Shown here: positions 19,001 through 25,553 of the stretch, in pieces
How the letters are laid out: each line of letters starts with the position of its first letter
Numbering within the stretch: the stretch's first letter is position 1
Origin: Janthinobacterium lividum
GTDB lineage: Bacteria > Pseudomonadota > Gammaproteobacteria > Burkholderiales > Burkholderiaceae_D
Direction of reading: 5' to 3'
Assembly: GCF_023509035.1 (NCBI RefSeq)
Contig: NZ_CP075583.1
Span: forward strand, 1,116,001-1,180,000
Length of the DNA stretch: 64,000 nucleotides
Notes under the pieces: model-generated
What the model was told of the DNA's origin: nothing
Databases searched by the model: none
Seen by the model: the letters and a program-made list of their open reading frames with translations, nothing else
Translations under genes and position numbers: made by a program

Positions 19001-20773
19001 CATCGCAATGCCGCCGACGTCTCCGTCGTCAGCGCCGGGCGCGATATCCGCTACAGCACCTTCTATGTGGCGGGACCGGGCCAGTTGAACGTGAGCGCCG
19101 GGCGTGACCTGTACATGGCCGACAAGGCGGAATTGCGCAGCCTCGGCGCCATCGTCAACGCCGGTACCGGCGCCAGCGGCAATGGCGCCGGCATCAGTGT
19201 GGCCGCCGGCGTGGGCCGCAATGGCCCCGACTATGCAGCCTTCGCGGCGCGCTACCTGGACCCGGCCAAGCTGGCGGACCCAGGCCGGCCGCTGGCCGAC
19301 CAGGTCGGCAGCGCCGTGTACGTCTACGGCGGCAAGCTGACCCTGGCTGACTGGCTGCGTGGCCAGTTTGGCTACAAAGGCGACGAGGCGGGCGCATCCG
19401 CCTTCCTCGGCACGAAGCAGGCTGAACTGGAGAAGGCTGGCCAGCAGACGGGCGGCGTGCGGCGCGACCTGGCGCGCGAATATGCACTGGTCAGCCAGCT
19501 GCACCTGGTGAACTGGCTGACGACGCGCTTTGGCGGCGACAGCAGCCTGGGCATCCGCTTCGACCCGGCCACCGATGCGCGCAGCTTCTTTGCCGCCTTG
19601 CCGAAGGAACAGCAGCAGGTGTACCTGAGCAATGTCTACTTTGCCGAATTGAAGGCGGCCGGGCGCGAATACAACGATCCGGACGGCATGCGCCGCGGCA
19701 GCTACCTGCGCGGCCGCGAAGCCATTGCCACCCTGTTCCCGTCGCAGGACAAGGCGGGCAAGAAGATCGAGTACAAGGGCGACCTGACGATGTTCAGCAG
19801 CGCGCTGTACACGGTCAATGACTACGAGGGCATTTACACCAAGAGGCCGCTGGCGGGCGTGCGCTACCTGAGTCCGCAGGAATGGGCCGAAGCGGGTCGT
19901 CCGACCGTCAACGTGCCGCACGTGATCGTCAACGATGCCGGGATCCACACCGACTTCGGCGGCGATATCGGCATCACGGTGCCGGGCGGGCGCGCGCTGA
20001 TCGGCGTCGATGGCGGCTATGCGCCGGGCGAAGGTTCGGGCGTGCTGACGCAGGGGGCGGGCGAGATCCAGATGTATGCGAAAGACAGCATCCTGCTGGG
20101 CCAGAGCCGCATCTTCACCACCTTCGGTGGCAACATCCTGGCCTGGTCGGCCACGGGCGACATCAATGCGGGCCGTGGCACCAAGTCCACCGTCGTCTAC
20201 ACGCCGCAGCGCCGCACCTACGACAGCATCGGCCTGGTCAGCCTGTCGCCGAGCACGCCGAGCACGGGCGCCGGTATCGCCACTCTGAACCCGATTCCGG
20301 AGGTGCCGCCCGGCGACATCGACCTGATCGCCCCGCTGGGCAGCATCGACGCGGGCGAGGCGGGCATCCGCGTCTCGGGCAACGTCAACCTGGCCGCGCT
20401 GCAGGTGGTGAACGCGGAAAACATCCAGGTCCAGGGCAAGTCGGCGGGCATGCCGACGATCGCCTCGGTGAACGTGGGCGCGCTCAGCAATGCCAGCGCG
20501 GCCGCGACACAGGCCGTGGGCGCGGCACAGGAGGTGCTGCAGCGCGAACGGGCCGCCACGCGCCAGGCGCTGCCGTCGCTGTTCACGGTGAAAGTGCTGG
20601 GCTTTGGCAACGAGCAGGCGGACGAAGCCGGGGTAGGCAAGCACCAGGGTGGCGAGCCGCAAGCGTCCAGCTACCAGCCTGCCGGCGTGGTGCAGGTGCT
20701 GGGGGCGGGGCCTTTGACGGCGCCGCAGCTGCAGGCGCTTACGCCAAACGAGCGGCGCGGACTGCAACCGTGA
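7094..20773 (+). CDS. Giant two-partner-secretion exoprotein (TpsA, DUF3739 filamentous haemagglutinin family)
   Basis: A 4559-aa exoprotein, about a fifth of the window. An extended N-terminal signal region ends near AQAQ (residue about 46). The TPS secretion domain follows, with the hallmark VNRNGIVFTG segment (about residues 223-232; usual motif NPNGI). The body is repetitive Gly/Ala/Asp/Val-rich sequence expected to fold as a right-handed beta-helix. The C-terminal part (from about 4230: YEGIYTKRPLAGVRYLS, GGDIGITVPGGRALIGVDGG) fits the DUF3739 family. Only two cysteines are present, C2247 and C2254. There is no toxin-like C-terminus or immunity gene, so CDI activity is unlikely. A good ribosome site (AGGGAA) precedes the ATG. 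The TpsB partner lies downstream. It is probably a surface-displayed or released adhesin or matrix protein; the ligand is unknown. Confidence 0.93.
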   Translation: MQRSKSVTKHASSSAMAGNRTGRPVRLKPLALAIAMLLQAGGAQAQQPFSGAWFAGKGAQQGTAAATGRLPNGQPATSLNNPLLQQQKAEGKLQQSLNNLLLAARGIAAEQAVQAAARQAALAAGGAPDGLVKGGLQVDSNSLTAGWLNAQAPVQTQADGKTIVKVVQTDDKAILNWESFNVGKNTTLQFEQKSHWAVLNRVNDPLARPSQIQGQIKADGTVMIVNRNGIVFTGSSQIDTRNLAAAAMGMSDSQFKSGLYGKAQGAGAVPTFANDLLLGQNAYTHGAAEADVVVAAGARIDTRKPQTVTEGGGYVLLAGRSVENAGAITTPNGQTTLAAGDAIAVRQGMGTDKNQYSSTRGNEVEMLRVAGSSAGSVVNNGLIQAATGDITLSGNSVRQDGVLLSSTTVNGRGTIHLAAAGENAGVTLARGSVSAILIDDNGATALDVQRDTLLKDTGKGTDTPQDRRDQSLVRIVSAGNIEFEGDSLTLATGGQVLADAARRSHVARGAAIDVSGAVGVKVDMSSNNVLINVQGNEQRDAPGSRDAKYLNNSDVWVDRRDLVLVPAGTNGYATDRWYTAGGLLEVSGYLNTSGHGIGEWAAQGGTVGFGGGEVVTQAGSRINIAGGSLDVQTGMVKQTWLKGADGAMYKLSTAPGDNLYTGLYRGYESTHARWGANTTETHANALIGPRERLENGYTVGRDAGRLIVSTGAAVLEGDIDTSAFQGERQQRKRDEGMDSYKQSQTAAARAGQLIVGKMTPVFDPKAGQLRDSPQAVLQNVEIGKAVPIADGQLLSEALPAARSKALQLDADWLNGLELGALNIYAYDKLDVNADVRVADGGDIALHATDVAIKANVSARSGSIAAGNMVSRYQSSGSATWLDAPVSPEGRPAGPAGLRVAPGVRLDARGLWSNLELEPGAVAGLPYVNGGKVTLKSSGGIELAGGSVIDVSSGAALMSNGSLQGGRGGDITLAVDLPREKTPTGALLKLDGELRGHGVKGGGRLTIDSGTAVSIGGKLQGGDVLPGGSSAPVGLRLNDDFLIAKGEKIPFDFALTLSLIKPGQTLSQVVTADVSSQKPLVVAASVVVPPGASFFINGTTYLQGGSIVPAGSVVTAINGLTTGFVVSAAAFPNGLPIVPITTQYAAGSIAAADVHAPRGVLLPTGTMLGRDVAVQPMLALDANLFQSGFADYAVTGRDGVAVVKDAHIDVRMPVLRFKPATGHTVAGGTDPDAALEVWTPQLYQEDARKGQLTQRAGADLTLTAGSPYVKGALAVAQGAVVTVDPGRQISMTSNGQVSIDGRLDAWGGKIAVLPGTLGTGSDADVPNGKGQATSIWIGEHAVLDVAGRATVATDMRGGRYGRADKGGSIEIGARYKADAASVDAADAFVVVRPGALLDASGAQATLDLPKQGAVNVAGSGGLISLSSYNGIYADGTLRALAGGAGVAGGTLAMALDTPNYGQVNRLTLQGDSVDNAVRVPREFVLAQVQGESVLPAGLRAGQQDEALRYGSARLGVDRVQAGGFDNLAMHVNGMLSVAGDVKLALGQSLRLSATSLGLAQPQQQPQPQPAAEGQDKVPGLASQVHLAAPYVRLGTAARAEKDNYIVPNAVKGSKNSGKGRGMLGVPLVADGSLLQIDAGMLDLAGEVNMGTRGEIVQSSGKPLAVERDAFEQLTLNSRGDLRMSNNAALYQPGNATLVAAQIYPATGDSGMVTVGQSSRVDEYGNVRVTLDPLRTLTVERSAGSATPNQPYSVFGSLSLVAPTINQHGVLRAPLGKITLGAEGFEAYTGHVNLLPGSLTSVSAKGLTMPYGGTLDGLSYLYDGNDVVFKGVGNGPEIALTGAAIDVQAGAVLDLSGGGILTGAAFLAGRGGSTDARLNPLVQMKPSGGFTLPGLNTNPVYAIIPGVQPDVAPLMAEQGAGKPAVGRQITIAAGVPGLAAGTYTLLPSNFALLPGAFRVELNGLAGAGAVEAGGTVAMRNGSYATAAQMGIAGTAIRDAVPSQAILTPADVLRSYSQYNETGYAAFAVAQATRDGVPRAMLERDAKGVRVQLIAPALHSVENNHTPLMMDGSALYTPAEGGFGGSLLLGTGAHAGTRYEVLGDGTAPLADFNGVSVHASQINAFGAQRVGIGGLPRVTYSDIGTGSNQRANIAAVNESAGGIVLRDGAVLKAAEVFLVTTKTNDGIFLEQGSGINTLGRGKAAWDSRDGYVYQPMGSVLAVSNGWLDMLPAVRTPSDSDGPGIIDIGACAKTIVACGGTTSLYSEGTIAAVTERAFTLRDNVRYGTRNLVLAMGAINIGSEAALADARARGALPDGLALNQGVLDRLLRGDTSTGAPALESLGLTARNSFNFYDSAQLSTIDAATGKSSLSRLVLNTPAIYGYGGADALARIHTDTLVWQGATNAPGAVVAAGPGTGSGRLQVDAKRIEFGFTADSRPDTIHTLDRLILGFGQVALNASEQVAANNKGSLSVYQSQGAWDTAINGYRYSGGNVLINTPLLTGAAGSVNRITAGGELKVSAPAGAAAATPTNAALAGALGAEVALSGNSVSVDTSVVLPSGKLTLSAERDVLLGDKAKLDLAGRKIDFYDTSKYSWGGDVILDSREGDVRQAAASVIDVSAVNNRAGKLSVIATGDAAGTADLRGTLLGGASGSYDAGGTQVPYAAGGVEIRAQHLGDFAGLNQRLNTGKVFGSRSFQLKQGDLAIGDEVKAREVSVSVDGGSLTVNGRIDASGEQVGSIRLAGRDGVTIKSGAVLDAHGTLLRTDSYGQVIEAPNRAVIELAAPGGRLTLENGARLDLRSGDKGGNYGSIDLNARRLGGATGDDIDIDAAGALNIAGARTINVNAFWQYKDAPAGAGKDADGRSYQSINQAYLDEKHGDSQAFMVKALANGNLMNSKLRGLRGDANAFHLRPGVEIVSATPGGDLHVDGDIDLSGHRYDGVNPLARLSGVYGSGEAGALVVRAGGKLSVFGSITDGFDTRTLPVTPDDQGWQLVKGRLPWGGEVVVPQAGLVTLAEDTYFVSGTSVNFAVPMKPMQLRGGTLLAAPATLTAELTLPAGSVLGGAVRNADGSVLYAAGTVLPKALTLSSGMQLDPGLRLPGAAKVAAMVWPANVALPFPEGKPRDTGDSVNLVNGVVLASALALDKGSVLPAGTLVKLPGDATMVALRPADGAGRQGRNLALAPMLAQGSQAWSLRLVGGADTAAADTRALRPHAKDAHLMLADTHYGMGAARELIPGTGLPGQYIWGDDAAQIGQEPGTPIDMSQFPNEQDLLDYNDWGIGVLVVKIADGTPPEYRDVIAPARQPLLSVLRTGTGDLDLLAAGDFDMRSLYGVYTAGTQSASPLVDGKDLFNLPRGLSAKGKLLGALDDNLTRFVDGGSESLYRAWYPEHGGNLLLRAQGDVKGDTVGTALTRREDAIGTLNAQQDTSDIGTWLWRQGSGSTGAGVPTAWWINFGTYVARPEGGDLFAGQPIVSGFTGIGTLGGGNVLLQAGGDAGMLTSRADPGGAYTPRSQGLNVAVGSTGRVTPDGKLLLTGGGDLDIRIGGGLNPVAAVRSFDANSDFPNADTRFERQYPTLNSTFTNLRGALRMEAGAVGGVELRFDRADPKESRPYETYTAGTAIASGGPILVPGDSGVRIDARGDLVLGGTADAGRVKQLANGSPFNYQGVERKGEGWSWFSLWTPATAIDLFSAGGNLTPTSAWINAAPGDNHAPTDGRFIMPSVLRAVAASGSLYYGNASLGREGENGKVEMPQNGVILAPSPVAPQFVRTGTGQLEMLAADSIHAAGYPITPSGADPRLLPNPFNPGFVGALDKVWYGLLPLHNVSANALAPGALKWFGATPNGAGDATQQLYPLFSMTAPTVSDYVPLGQVPAHFYANSGDIVGLRTGGIVYRGTLKGETGPLGVWYEGGGAVAVRAGRDIVNSGTPLGSVEGVPEGAAGWTSQGFAGRPDYPDKPVVSGVSSARGNLFVHRNAADVSVVSAGRDIRYSTFYVAGPGQLNVSAGRDLYMADKAELRSLGAIVNAGTGASGNGAGISVAAGVGRNGPDYAAFAARYLDPAKLADPGRPLADQVGSAVYVYGGKLTLADWLRGQFGYKGDEAGASAFLGTKQAELEKAGQQTGGVRRDLAREYALVSQLHLVNWLTTRFGGDSSLGIRFDPATDARSFFAALPKEQQQVYLSNVYFAELKAAGREYNDPDGMRRGSYLRGREAIATLFPSQDKAGKKIEYKGDLTMFSSALYTVNDYEGIYTKRPLAGVRYLSPQEWAEAGRPTVNVPHVIVNDAGIHTDFGGDIGITVPGGRALIGVDGGYAPGEGSGVLTQGAGEIQMYAKDSILLGQSRIFTTFGGNILAWSATGDINAGRGTKSTVVYTPQRRTYDSIGLVSLSPSTPSTGAGIATLNPIPEVPPGDIDLIAPLGSIDAGEAGIRVSGNVNLAALQVVNAENIQVQGKSAGMPTIASVNVGALSNASAAATQAVGAAQEVLQRERAATRQALPSLFTVKVLGFGNEQADEAGVGKHQGGEPQASSYQPAGVVQVLGAGPLTAPQLQALTPNERRGLQP

Positions 20774-20778
20774 GTTTT

Positions 20779-20796
20779 ATGAACATTTGATGACAT
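20779..20796 (-). promoter_or_regulatory. Pho-box-like direct repeat upstream of tpsB
   Basis: On the minus strand this reads ATGTCAT, CAAA, TGTTCAT. The first 7-mer is close to a Pho-box half-site and the second is degenerate. It is in the same position relative to GCAGTC as the pair before tpsA. Confidence 0.33.
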
Positions 20797-20799
20797 TCG

Positions 20800-20829
20800 G
20801 CAGTCGTCGCGCGCGGCGGCTGTCTAAGC
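20800..20829 (+). promoter_or_regulatory. Putative ECF-sigma promoter of tpsB and the energy module
   Basis: GCAGTC (20800-20805), 14 bases, then CTGTCTAAGC (20820-20829), matching the elements before tpsA in sequence and spacing. It lies just after the exoprotein stop codon and about 87 bases before the tpsB start. tpsB and the genes after it may therefore be co-regulated with the exoprotein from their own promoter. Confidence 0.55.
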
Positions 20830-20915
20830 ATCAGTAGATCAGCATTAGCAGTGAAAAATACGCCGGCCCAGCGCCGCAACACAGGGCAACCGTTTGATTT
20901 TAAGGTGAATGGAAG

Positions 20916-22554
20916 ATGCGTGAGATGAAAAAACAGGGCAAGGGGGCAGCACCCGCGGCACCCGCGACTGCCTTGACGATGCTGTGCCTGGCCATGCTGG
21001 CGTTGCCCGGCATGGCACGCGCGCAGGACGCGGTTCCGGCGGCGGCCCCCGTGGCCGCGCCGGAACGGCAAGTGACGATCGAGGAATACCTGGTGCGCGG
21101 CAATACCGTGCTCGATGCGCGTGCCATCGAAGAGGCGGTCACGCCCTTCCTGGGGCCGGGCCGCACCCTGAAGGACGTGGAAGGGGCGCGCGACGCCCTC
21201 GTTGCGGCCTATCAGGCGCGCGGCTACCAGTCCGTCTACGTGGACTTGCCGGAGCAGCAGGTGGAGCAGGGCGTGGTGGTGCTGCAGGTGAGCGAAACCA
21301 AGGTGGGGCGCTTGCGCGTGGTCGGCGCCCAATACAACTCGCCGCTCGACGTGCGCCAGCAAGTGCCGGCCCTGACGGAAGGCAAGGTGCCCGACTTTAC
21401 GCAGGCGCAAGTGGAACTGACGGCCCTGAACCGCGGACCCAAGCGCCAGGTGATGCCGCTGGTCAAGCAGGGCAGCCTGCCCGGCACCATGGACGTGGAC
21501 TTGAAAGTGGAAGACAGCAGCCCATGGCGCGCCAGTGTGGGCTTGAACAACGATTACAGCGCCGATACCAAAAAATTGCGCAGCAGCATGTCGGTCGGTC
21601 ACGACAACCTGTGGCAGATGGGACATAGCGCCACCATCAGCTTTTTTCGGCACGCCGGGCGACCTGAACCAGACCAAGGTATGGTCCGCCTCGTATGTGG
21701 CGCCGATCGGCACGCAGGGCTGGAGCGTGGAAGCGACCGGCTATCAATCGAACAGCAACGTGGCCAGCACGGGCGGCACCAGCGTGCTGGGCAAGGGCCA
21801 CGCGCTGGGCATGAAAGTCAATTACACGGTGCCCAACAGCGGCATCTGGTGGCACAGCTTTTCTGCCGGCATCGATTTCAAGGATAACCAGGAAGCGCTG
21901 CAATTGAATGGCGCCGGCTCCAGCATTCCCCTGAAATACGTGCCGTTCAGCGTGGCCTACAACGGCTTTGCGCAGACGGACGCGGCGACGTATGGCCTGG
22001 GACTGTCGCTGGTGGCCGGCACGCGCGCCGCGTTCGGCTATGGCAGCGACAGCGCCGCCTACGACAACAAGCGCTACAAGGCCTCGCCCAGCTTCCTCGT
22101 GCTGAAGGGCGACGCCAACGTTACCACTACCCTGGGCAGCGGCGCGCAGCTGCATGGCCGCATGTCGGGCCAGCTGGCCGACGCGGCGCTGGTCTCGGGC
22201 GAGCAGATGGCCGCCGGCGGCGCCAATTCCGTGCGCGGCTACCTGTCGGCCGAAGCGACGGGCGATTACGGCGTGTCGGGCACCGTCGAATGGCGCACGC
22301 CCCAGCTGACGTATTTCAGCCGCCTGGAAAACTGGCGCTTGTTTGCCTTTGCCGATGGCGCGCGCCTGCGCCTGCGCGACCCGTTGCCGGAACAGAAAGA
22401 CCTGTTCGGCCTGGCCTCCGTGGGCGTGGGCAGCAGTTTCCAGTTCCTGCGCTACCTGAATGGCCGCATCGATTTTGCTTACCCGCTGCGCGATGGCCCG
22501 CGCACGCACAAACACGTGCGCCGCATCAATTTCAACCTGTCGGCCAGCTACTGA
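20916..22554 (+). pseudogene. TpsB outer-membrane transporter (ShlB/FhaC family), frameshifted
   Basis: The partner transporter that would export the giant exoprotein across the outer membrane. A signal peptide (cleavage near ARAQD) is followed by a POTRA-type region (ERQVTIEEYLVRGNTVLDAR onward). A 16-strand barrel region then includes the conserved GGANSVRGYLSAEATGDYG motif of the Omp85/TpsB superfamily. The reading frame breaks at a run of six T (21642-21647). With five T the frame continues as SFFGTPGDLNQTKVWSAS into the second half, giving 545 aa, a normal TpsB length. A sequencing error is the likeliest cause; slipped-strand phase variation is possible. Intact function is expected if the run is really five. 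Confidence 0.88.
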
Positions 22555-22610
22555 CGGGCCAGCTCACCAGCACTGCACTTTTTTAGACTTTTCTTCGGAG
22601 AATCACTGTC

Positions 22611-24401
22611 ATGCAACGTTTTCGACGTCTCTTATTCTTGCTCACGATCCTGGGCACGCTCGTTCCCGGCCTGGCGCATGCCTGGTGGCAGCCCGACTGG
22701 GCTTACCGCAAACCCGTCACCGTCGATGCCGGCCCGAAGGCCGGCGCCGTCGGCGGCGATCCCGGCCGCATTCCCGTGCTGCTGCGCTTGCATTCGGGTA
22801 ACTTCAACTTTGAAGGCGTCAGCGACAACGGCGCCGACCTGCGCTTCGTGGCGGGCGACGACAAGACGGTGCTGAACCACCAGATCGAGCAATTCAACCC
22901 GCTGCTGGGCATCGCCCTGATCTGGGTCGACGTGCCGGCGCTGAGCGCCGGAACACCGCAAAAATTGTGGATGTACTACGGCAATCCGAAGGCGCCCGCT
23001 TCCGGCAATGGCCAGCGTACGTTCGATCCCGACTACAGCCTGGTGTACCACTTCACCGAGCCTGGCGTACCCTCGCGCGACAGCACCGCCTACGGCAATC
23101 ATGCCCAGACGGCCGTGCCGGCGCTGGACGGTTCCGTCATCGGCGCCGGCGCCCGCCTGGGTACGGCGCCTTTGATGCTGCCCGCCTCGCCTTCGCTGGC
23201 GCTGGCCGCCGGCGCGCCATTCACCTTTTCCGCCTGGGTGCGTCCCGACAACCTGGGCGCGCGACAAGTGCTGTATGCACGCCGCGACGGCGCCAGTGAA
23301 TTGCTGATCGGTATCGACCAGGGCGTGCCGTTCGTGCAGGTGAATGGCCAGCGCAGCAAGCCCGGCCAACCGATCCAGGCCGCGCAATGGTCGCACCTGG
23401 CCGTGAAAGCCGATAAAAACAATGTGGCCCTGTATGTGGGTGGCCGTCCGGCCGTGTCGCTGGCCACCGCGCTGCCGGCCTTCACCACGGCCGCGTCGGT
23501 GGGCGCCGATGCGTCGCCGGCCGCCTCCGGCGCCGACACCCTGGCCAACTTTACGGGCGCCATCGACGAGCTGCGCCTGTCGCGCACGGCCCGTCCCGAT
23601 GCGCTGCTGCTGGCCGACGCCGTCTCGCAAGGTTCCGAGTCGCGCCTGGCCGTGTTTGGCCCAGATGAACAGCAGGCCGGCAAAAGCCATTTCGGTTTCA
23701 TCATCGCCGCCATGCCGCTCGACGCCTGGATCGTCGTCGGCGTACTGGGCCTGATGATGGTCTTGTCGTGGATCATCATGATCGGCAAGGGCCGCAGCTA
23801 TGGCGCCATCGCGCGCGCCAATGCGCAATTCATGCAGTCGTTCCACGAAGCGGCCGGCGCGCCGCTGGACCACCTGGCGCGCAACGGCAAGCTGAGCGCT
23901 TCCGTGAAGACGGATTCCTCGCTGTGGCGTCTGTACGACGTGGCCATCGACGAGATGCGCCGCCGCCATGACCGCGGCTATGACATGAGCGCCGTCTCCA
24001 ACGCGACGATCGGCGCCATCCGTGCCGCCATGGATGGCGTGATGGTGCGCGAAAGCGAGCGCATGTCGAAACGCATGATCTGGCTCTCGACCACCATCGA
24101 AGGCGCGCCGTATGTGGGTCTGTTCGGCACCGTGATCGGCATCATGCTGGTGTTCGTCGTCGCTGCCATGGCGGGCGCCGTGGATATCAACTCGGTGGCG
24201 CCGGGCATGGCGGCTGCGCTGCTGTGTACTGCCGCGGGCCTGGGCGTGGCGATTCCCGCCCTGTTCGGCTACAACTGGCTGTCCTCGCGTTCGGACGCCA
24301 TCGTCGCCGACATGGCCGTCTTCGTCGATGAATTTGCCACGCGTCTGGCTGAAGAGCAGGGCGACGGACGCCAGATGCGTCCCGCGCTGCATCAGGCGTG
24401 A
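22611..24401 (+). CDS. DUF2341/LamG-like domain fused to an ExbB/MotA/TolQ proton-channel domain
   Basis: A 596-aa inner-membrane protein. A signal peptide (1-24, ending LAHA) is followed by a periplasmic DUF2341-like domain (about 25-135: WWQPDWAYRKPVTVDAG, LWMYYGNPKA). A concanavalin-A/LamG-like domain follows (about 165-345: FTFSAWVRPDNLGARQVLYA, AIDELRLSRTARPD). The ExbB part starts with a first membrane helix near 368-393. A cytoplasmic stretch and two more helices near 500-523 and 533-558 carry the conserved GLFGTVIGIM and AAALLCTAAGLGVAIPA segments. With ExbD it would form a proton-driven motor energising the adjacent TonB. A ribosome site (TTCGGAGAA) lies about 10 bases upstream. The fused carbohydrate-binding-like domain is the unusual part. 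Confidence 0.9.
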   Translation: MQRFRRLLFLLTILGTLVPGLAHAWWQPDWAYRKPVTVDAGPKAGAVGGDPGRIPVLLRLHSGNFNFEGVSDNGADLRFVAGDDKTVLNHQIEQFNPLLGIALIWVDVPALSAGTPQKLWMYYGNPKAPASGNGQRTFDPDYSLVYHFTEPGVPSRDSTAYGNHAQTAVPALDGSVIGAGARLGTAPLMLPASPSLALAAGAPFTFSAWVRPDNLGARQVLYARRDGASELLIGIDQGVPFVQVNGQRSKPGQPIQAAQWSHLAVKADKNNVALYVGGRPAVSLATALPAFTTAASVGADASPAASGADTLANFTGAIDELRLSRTARPDALLLADAVSQGSESRLAVFGPDEQQAGKSHFGFIIAAMPLDAWIVVGVLGLMMVLSWIIMIGKGRSYGAIARANAQFMQSFHEAAGAPLDHLARNGKLSASVKTDSSLWRLYDVAIDEMRRRHDRGYDMSAVSNATIGAIRAAMDGVMVRESERMSKRMIWLSTTIEGAPYVGLFGTVIGIMLVFVVAAMAGAVDINSVAPGMAAALLCTAAGLGVAIPALFGYNWLSSRSDAIVADMAVFVDEFATRLAEEQGDGRQMRPALHQA

Positions 24402-24414
24402 GGGGCGCATAACC

Positions 24415-24825
24415 ATGGCCACCTCCGCCAAGTTTACCCCCCGCAAGCGTAGCGGCGGCATCAACATCACGCCCTTCGTCGACGTGCTGCTGGTGGTGCT
24501 GGTGATCTTCATTTTGACCAGCAATGCCAGCATTCCCGGCATCAAGGTCGACCTGCCCAAGGCCAGCTCGGCCATGGCACTGGAAAAACCGAAGACCAAG
24601 GCCATCACCATCGACAACGCGGGCCAGGTCTTCCTCGACGCCTATCCCGTCACCCTGCCCGAACTGGAAGAGCGCCTGCGCACGGAAAAGGCCCTGACGC
24701 CCGACTTCCCCGTGATCGTGCGCGGCGATGCCGCCGTGCAATACGCGAAAGTGGTTGAAGTGCTGGACTTGCTGCGCCGCATAGACCTGAACCAGGTGGG
24801 CCTGGTGACCGGCAAGCCGGCATGA
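24415..24825 (+). CDS. exbD: ExbD/TolR biopolymer transport protein
   Basis: A 136-aa partner of the ExbB fusion. It has a short basic cytoplasmic N-terminus (TPRKRSGGINITPFVDVLLV), one transmembrane helix carrying the proton-path aspartate (FVD), and a periplasmic domain (VFLDAYPVTLPELEERLRTE, VIVRGDAAVQYAKVVEVLDL). The start at 24415 (MATSAKF) sits 13 bases after the preceding gene; an upstream in-frame start at 24328 would lie inside that gene. It ends 10 bases before tonB, so translation is tightly coupled. Confidence 0.94.
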   Translation: MATSAKFTPRKRSGGINITPFVDVLLVVLVIFILTSNASIPGIKVDLPKASSAMALEKPKTKAITIDNAGQVFLDAYPVTLPELEERLRTEKALTPDFPVIVRGDAAVQYAKVVEVLDLLRRIDLNQVGLVTGKPA

Positions 24826-24835
24826 GGAGCGCAAG

Positions 24836-25552
24836 GTGAAGCGTGACGACATGATGAAGATGCCTGCCTCGGAATCGTCGGGCGCGGAGCAGTGGTGGCG
24901 CCGCTGGGGCGGCGTGGCCGGCGGCGTGCTGCTGGCCGGCGCGCTGGCCGCGCTGGTCTGGTATTTGCTGTCGGACACGGCCGCGACCAAGCGCGAAGTG
25001 GCGGCGCCGCCGATGCTGATGCTGCCCCCTCCGCCGCCACCGCCGCCGGAACCGGAAAAACTGCCGGAACCGACGCCCGACAAGGTGGTGCCGGAAGTGT
25101 CGGAGCCGGAACCGACGCCGGCTGACAAACCCATGGATGACGCGCCGGAAAGCCCGTCGCCGGACAAGGGCGACCCCGTCACCATCGACGGTGCGGCGCA
25201 GGCTGGCAGCGACGCCTTTGGCATCCAGGCCGGGCGCGGCGGCGGCATGACGGGCGGCGGTGGTGGCGGCGGACTCGGCGCGGGATCGTATGGCCGCTAT
25301 GTGGCCAACGCGCTGCAGCTGGCCTTTGCCCGCGACCCGCGCACGCGCCAACTGGCGTTTAGCGACATCCGCGTCGACCTGTGGCTCGATGCGGAAGGCA
25401 AGACGACGAAAGTGCAGCTGGTGCAAGGCACGGGCAATGCGCAGACGGATGAGCAAGTGCTGGCCATGGTGCGCGACTTCCGCGCCGACGAGCGGCCACC
25501 GGCGTCCCTGCGTTTCCCGGCCCGCGTATCCATTAAAGGCCGGCGCCCGTGA
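24836..25552 (+). CDS. tonB: TonB-type energy transducer
   Basis: A 238-aa TonB-like protein with a GTG start, supported by AGGAG eight bases upstream. One transmembrane segment lies near residues 22-46 (GGVAGGVLLAGALAALVWYL). A proline-rich periplasmic spacer (eight consecutive prolines, then EPEKLPEPTPDKVVPE) and a glycine-rich stretch follow. A C-terminal TonB domain (about 142-236: VDLWLDAEGKTTKVQLVQGT) completes the protein. It completes a private ExbB-ExbD-TonB set. The outer-membrane client is not obvious: there is no classical TonB-dependent receptor in the window. The STN protein, TpsB or the porin could be partners. Confidence 0.92.
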   Translation: MKRDDMMKMPASESSGAEQWWRRWGGVAGGVLLAGALAALVWYLLSDTAATKREVAAPPMLMLPPPPPPPPEPEKLPEPTPDKVVPEVSEPEPTPADKPMDDAPESPSPDKGDPVTIDGAAQAGSDAFGIQAGRGGGMTGGGGGGGLGAGSYGRYVANALQLAFARDPRTRQLAFSDIRVDLWLDAEGKTTKVQLVQGTGNAQTDEQVLAMVRDFRADERPPASLRFPARVSIKGRRP

Positions 25553-25553
25553 A

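Noticed and set aside
7094..20773. Contact-dependent inhibition toxin (CdiA)
   Set aside because: The C-terminus is the DUF3739 region ending in a low-complexity tail. There is no VENN-type boundary, no toxin domain and no small immunity gene before tpsB.
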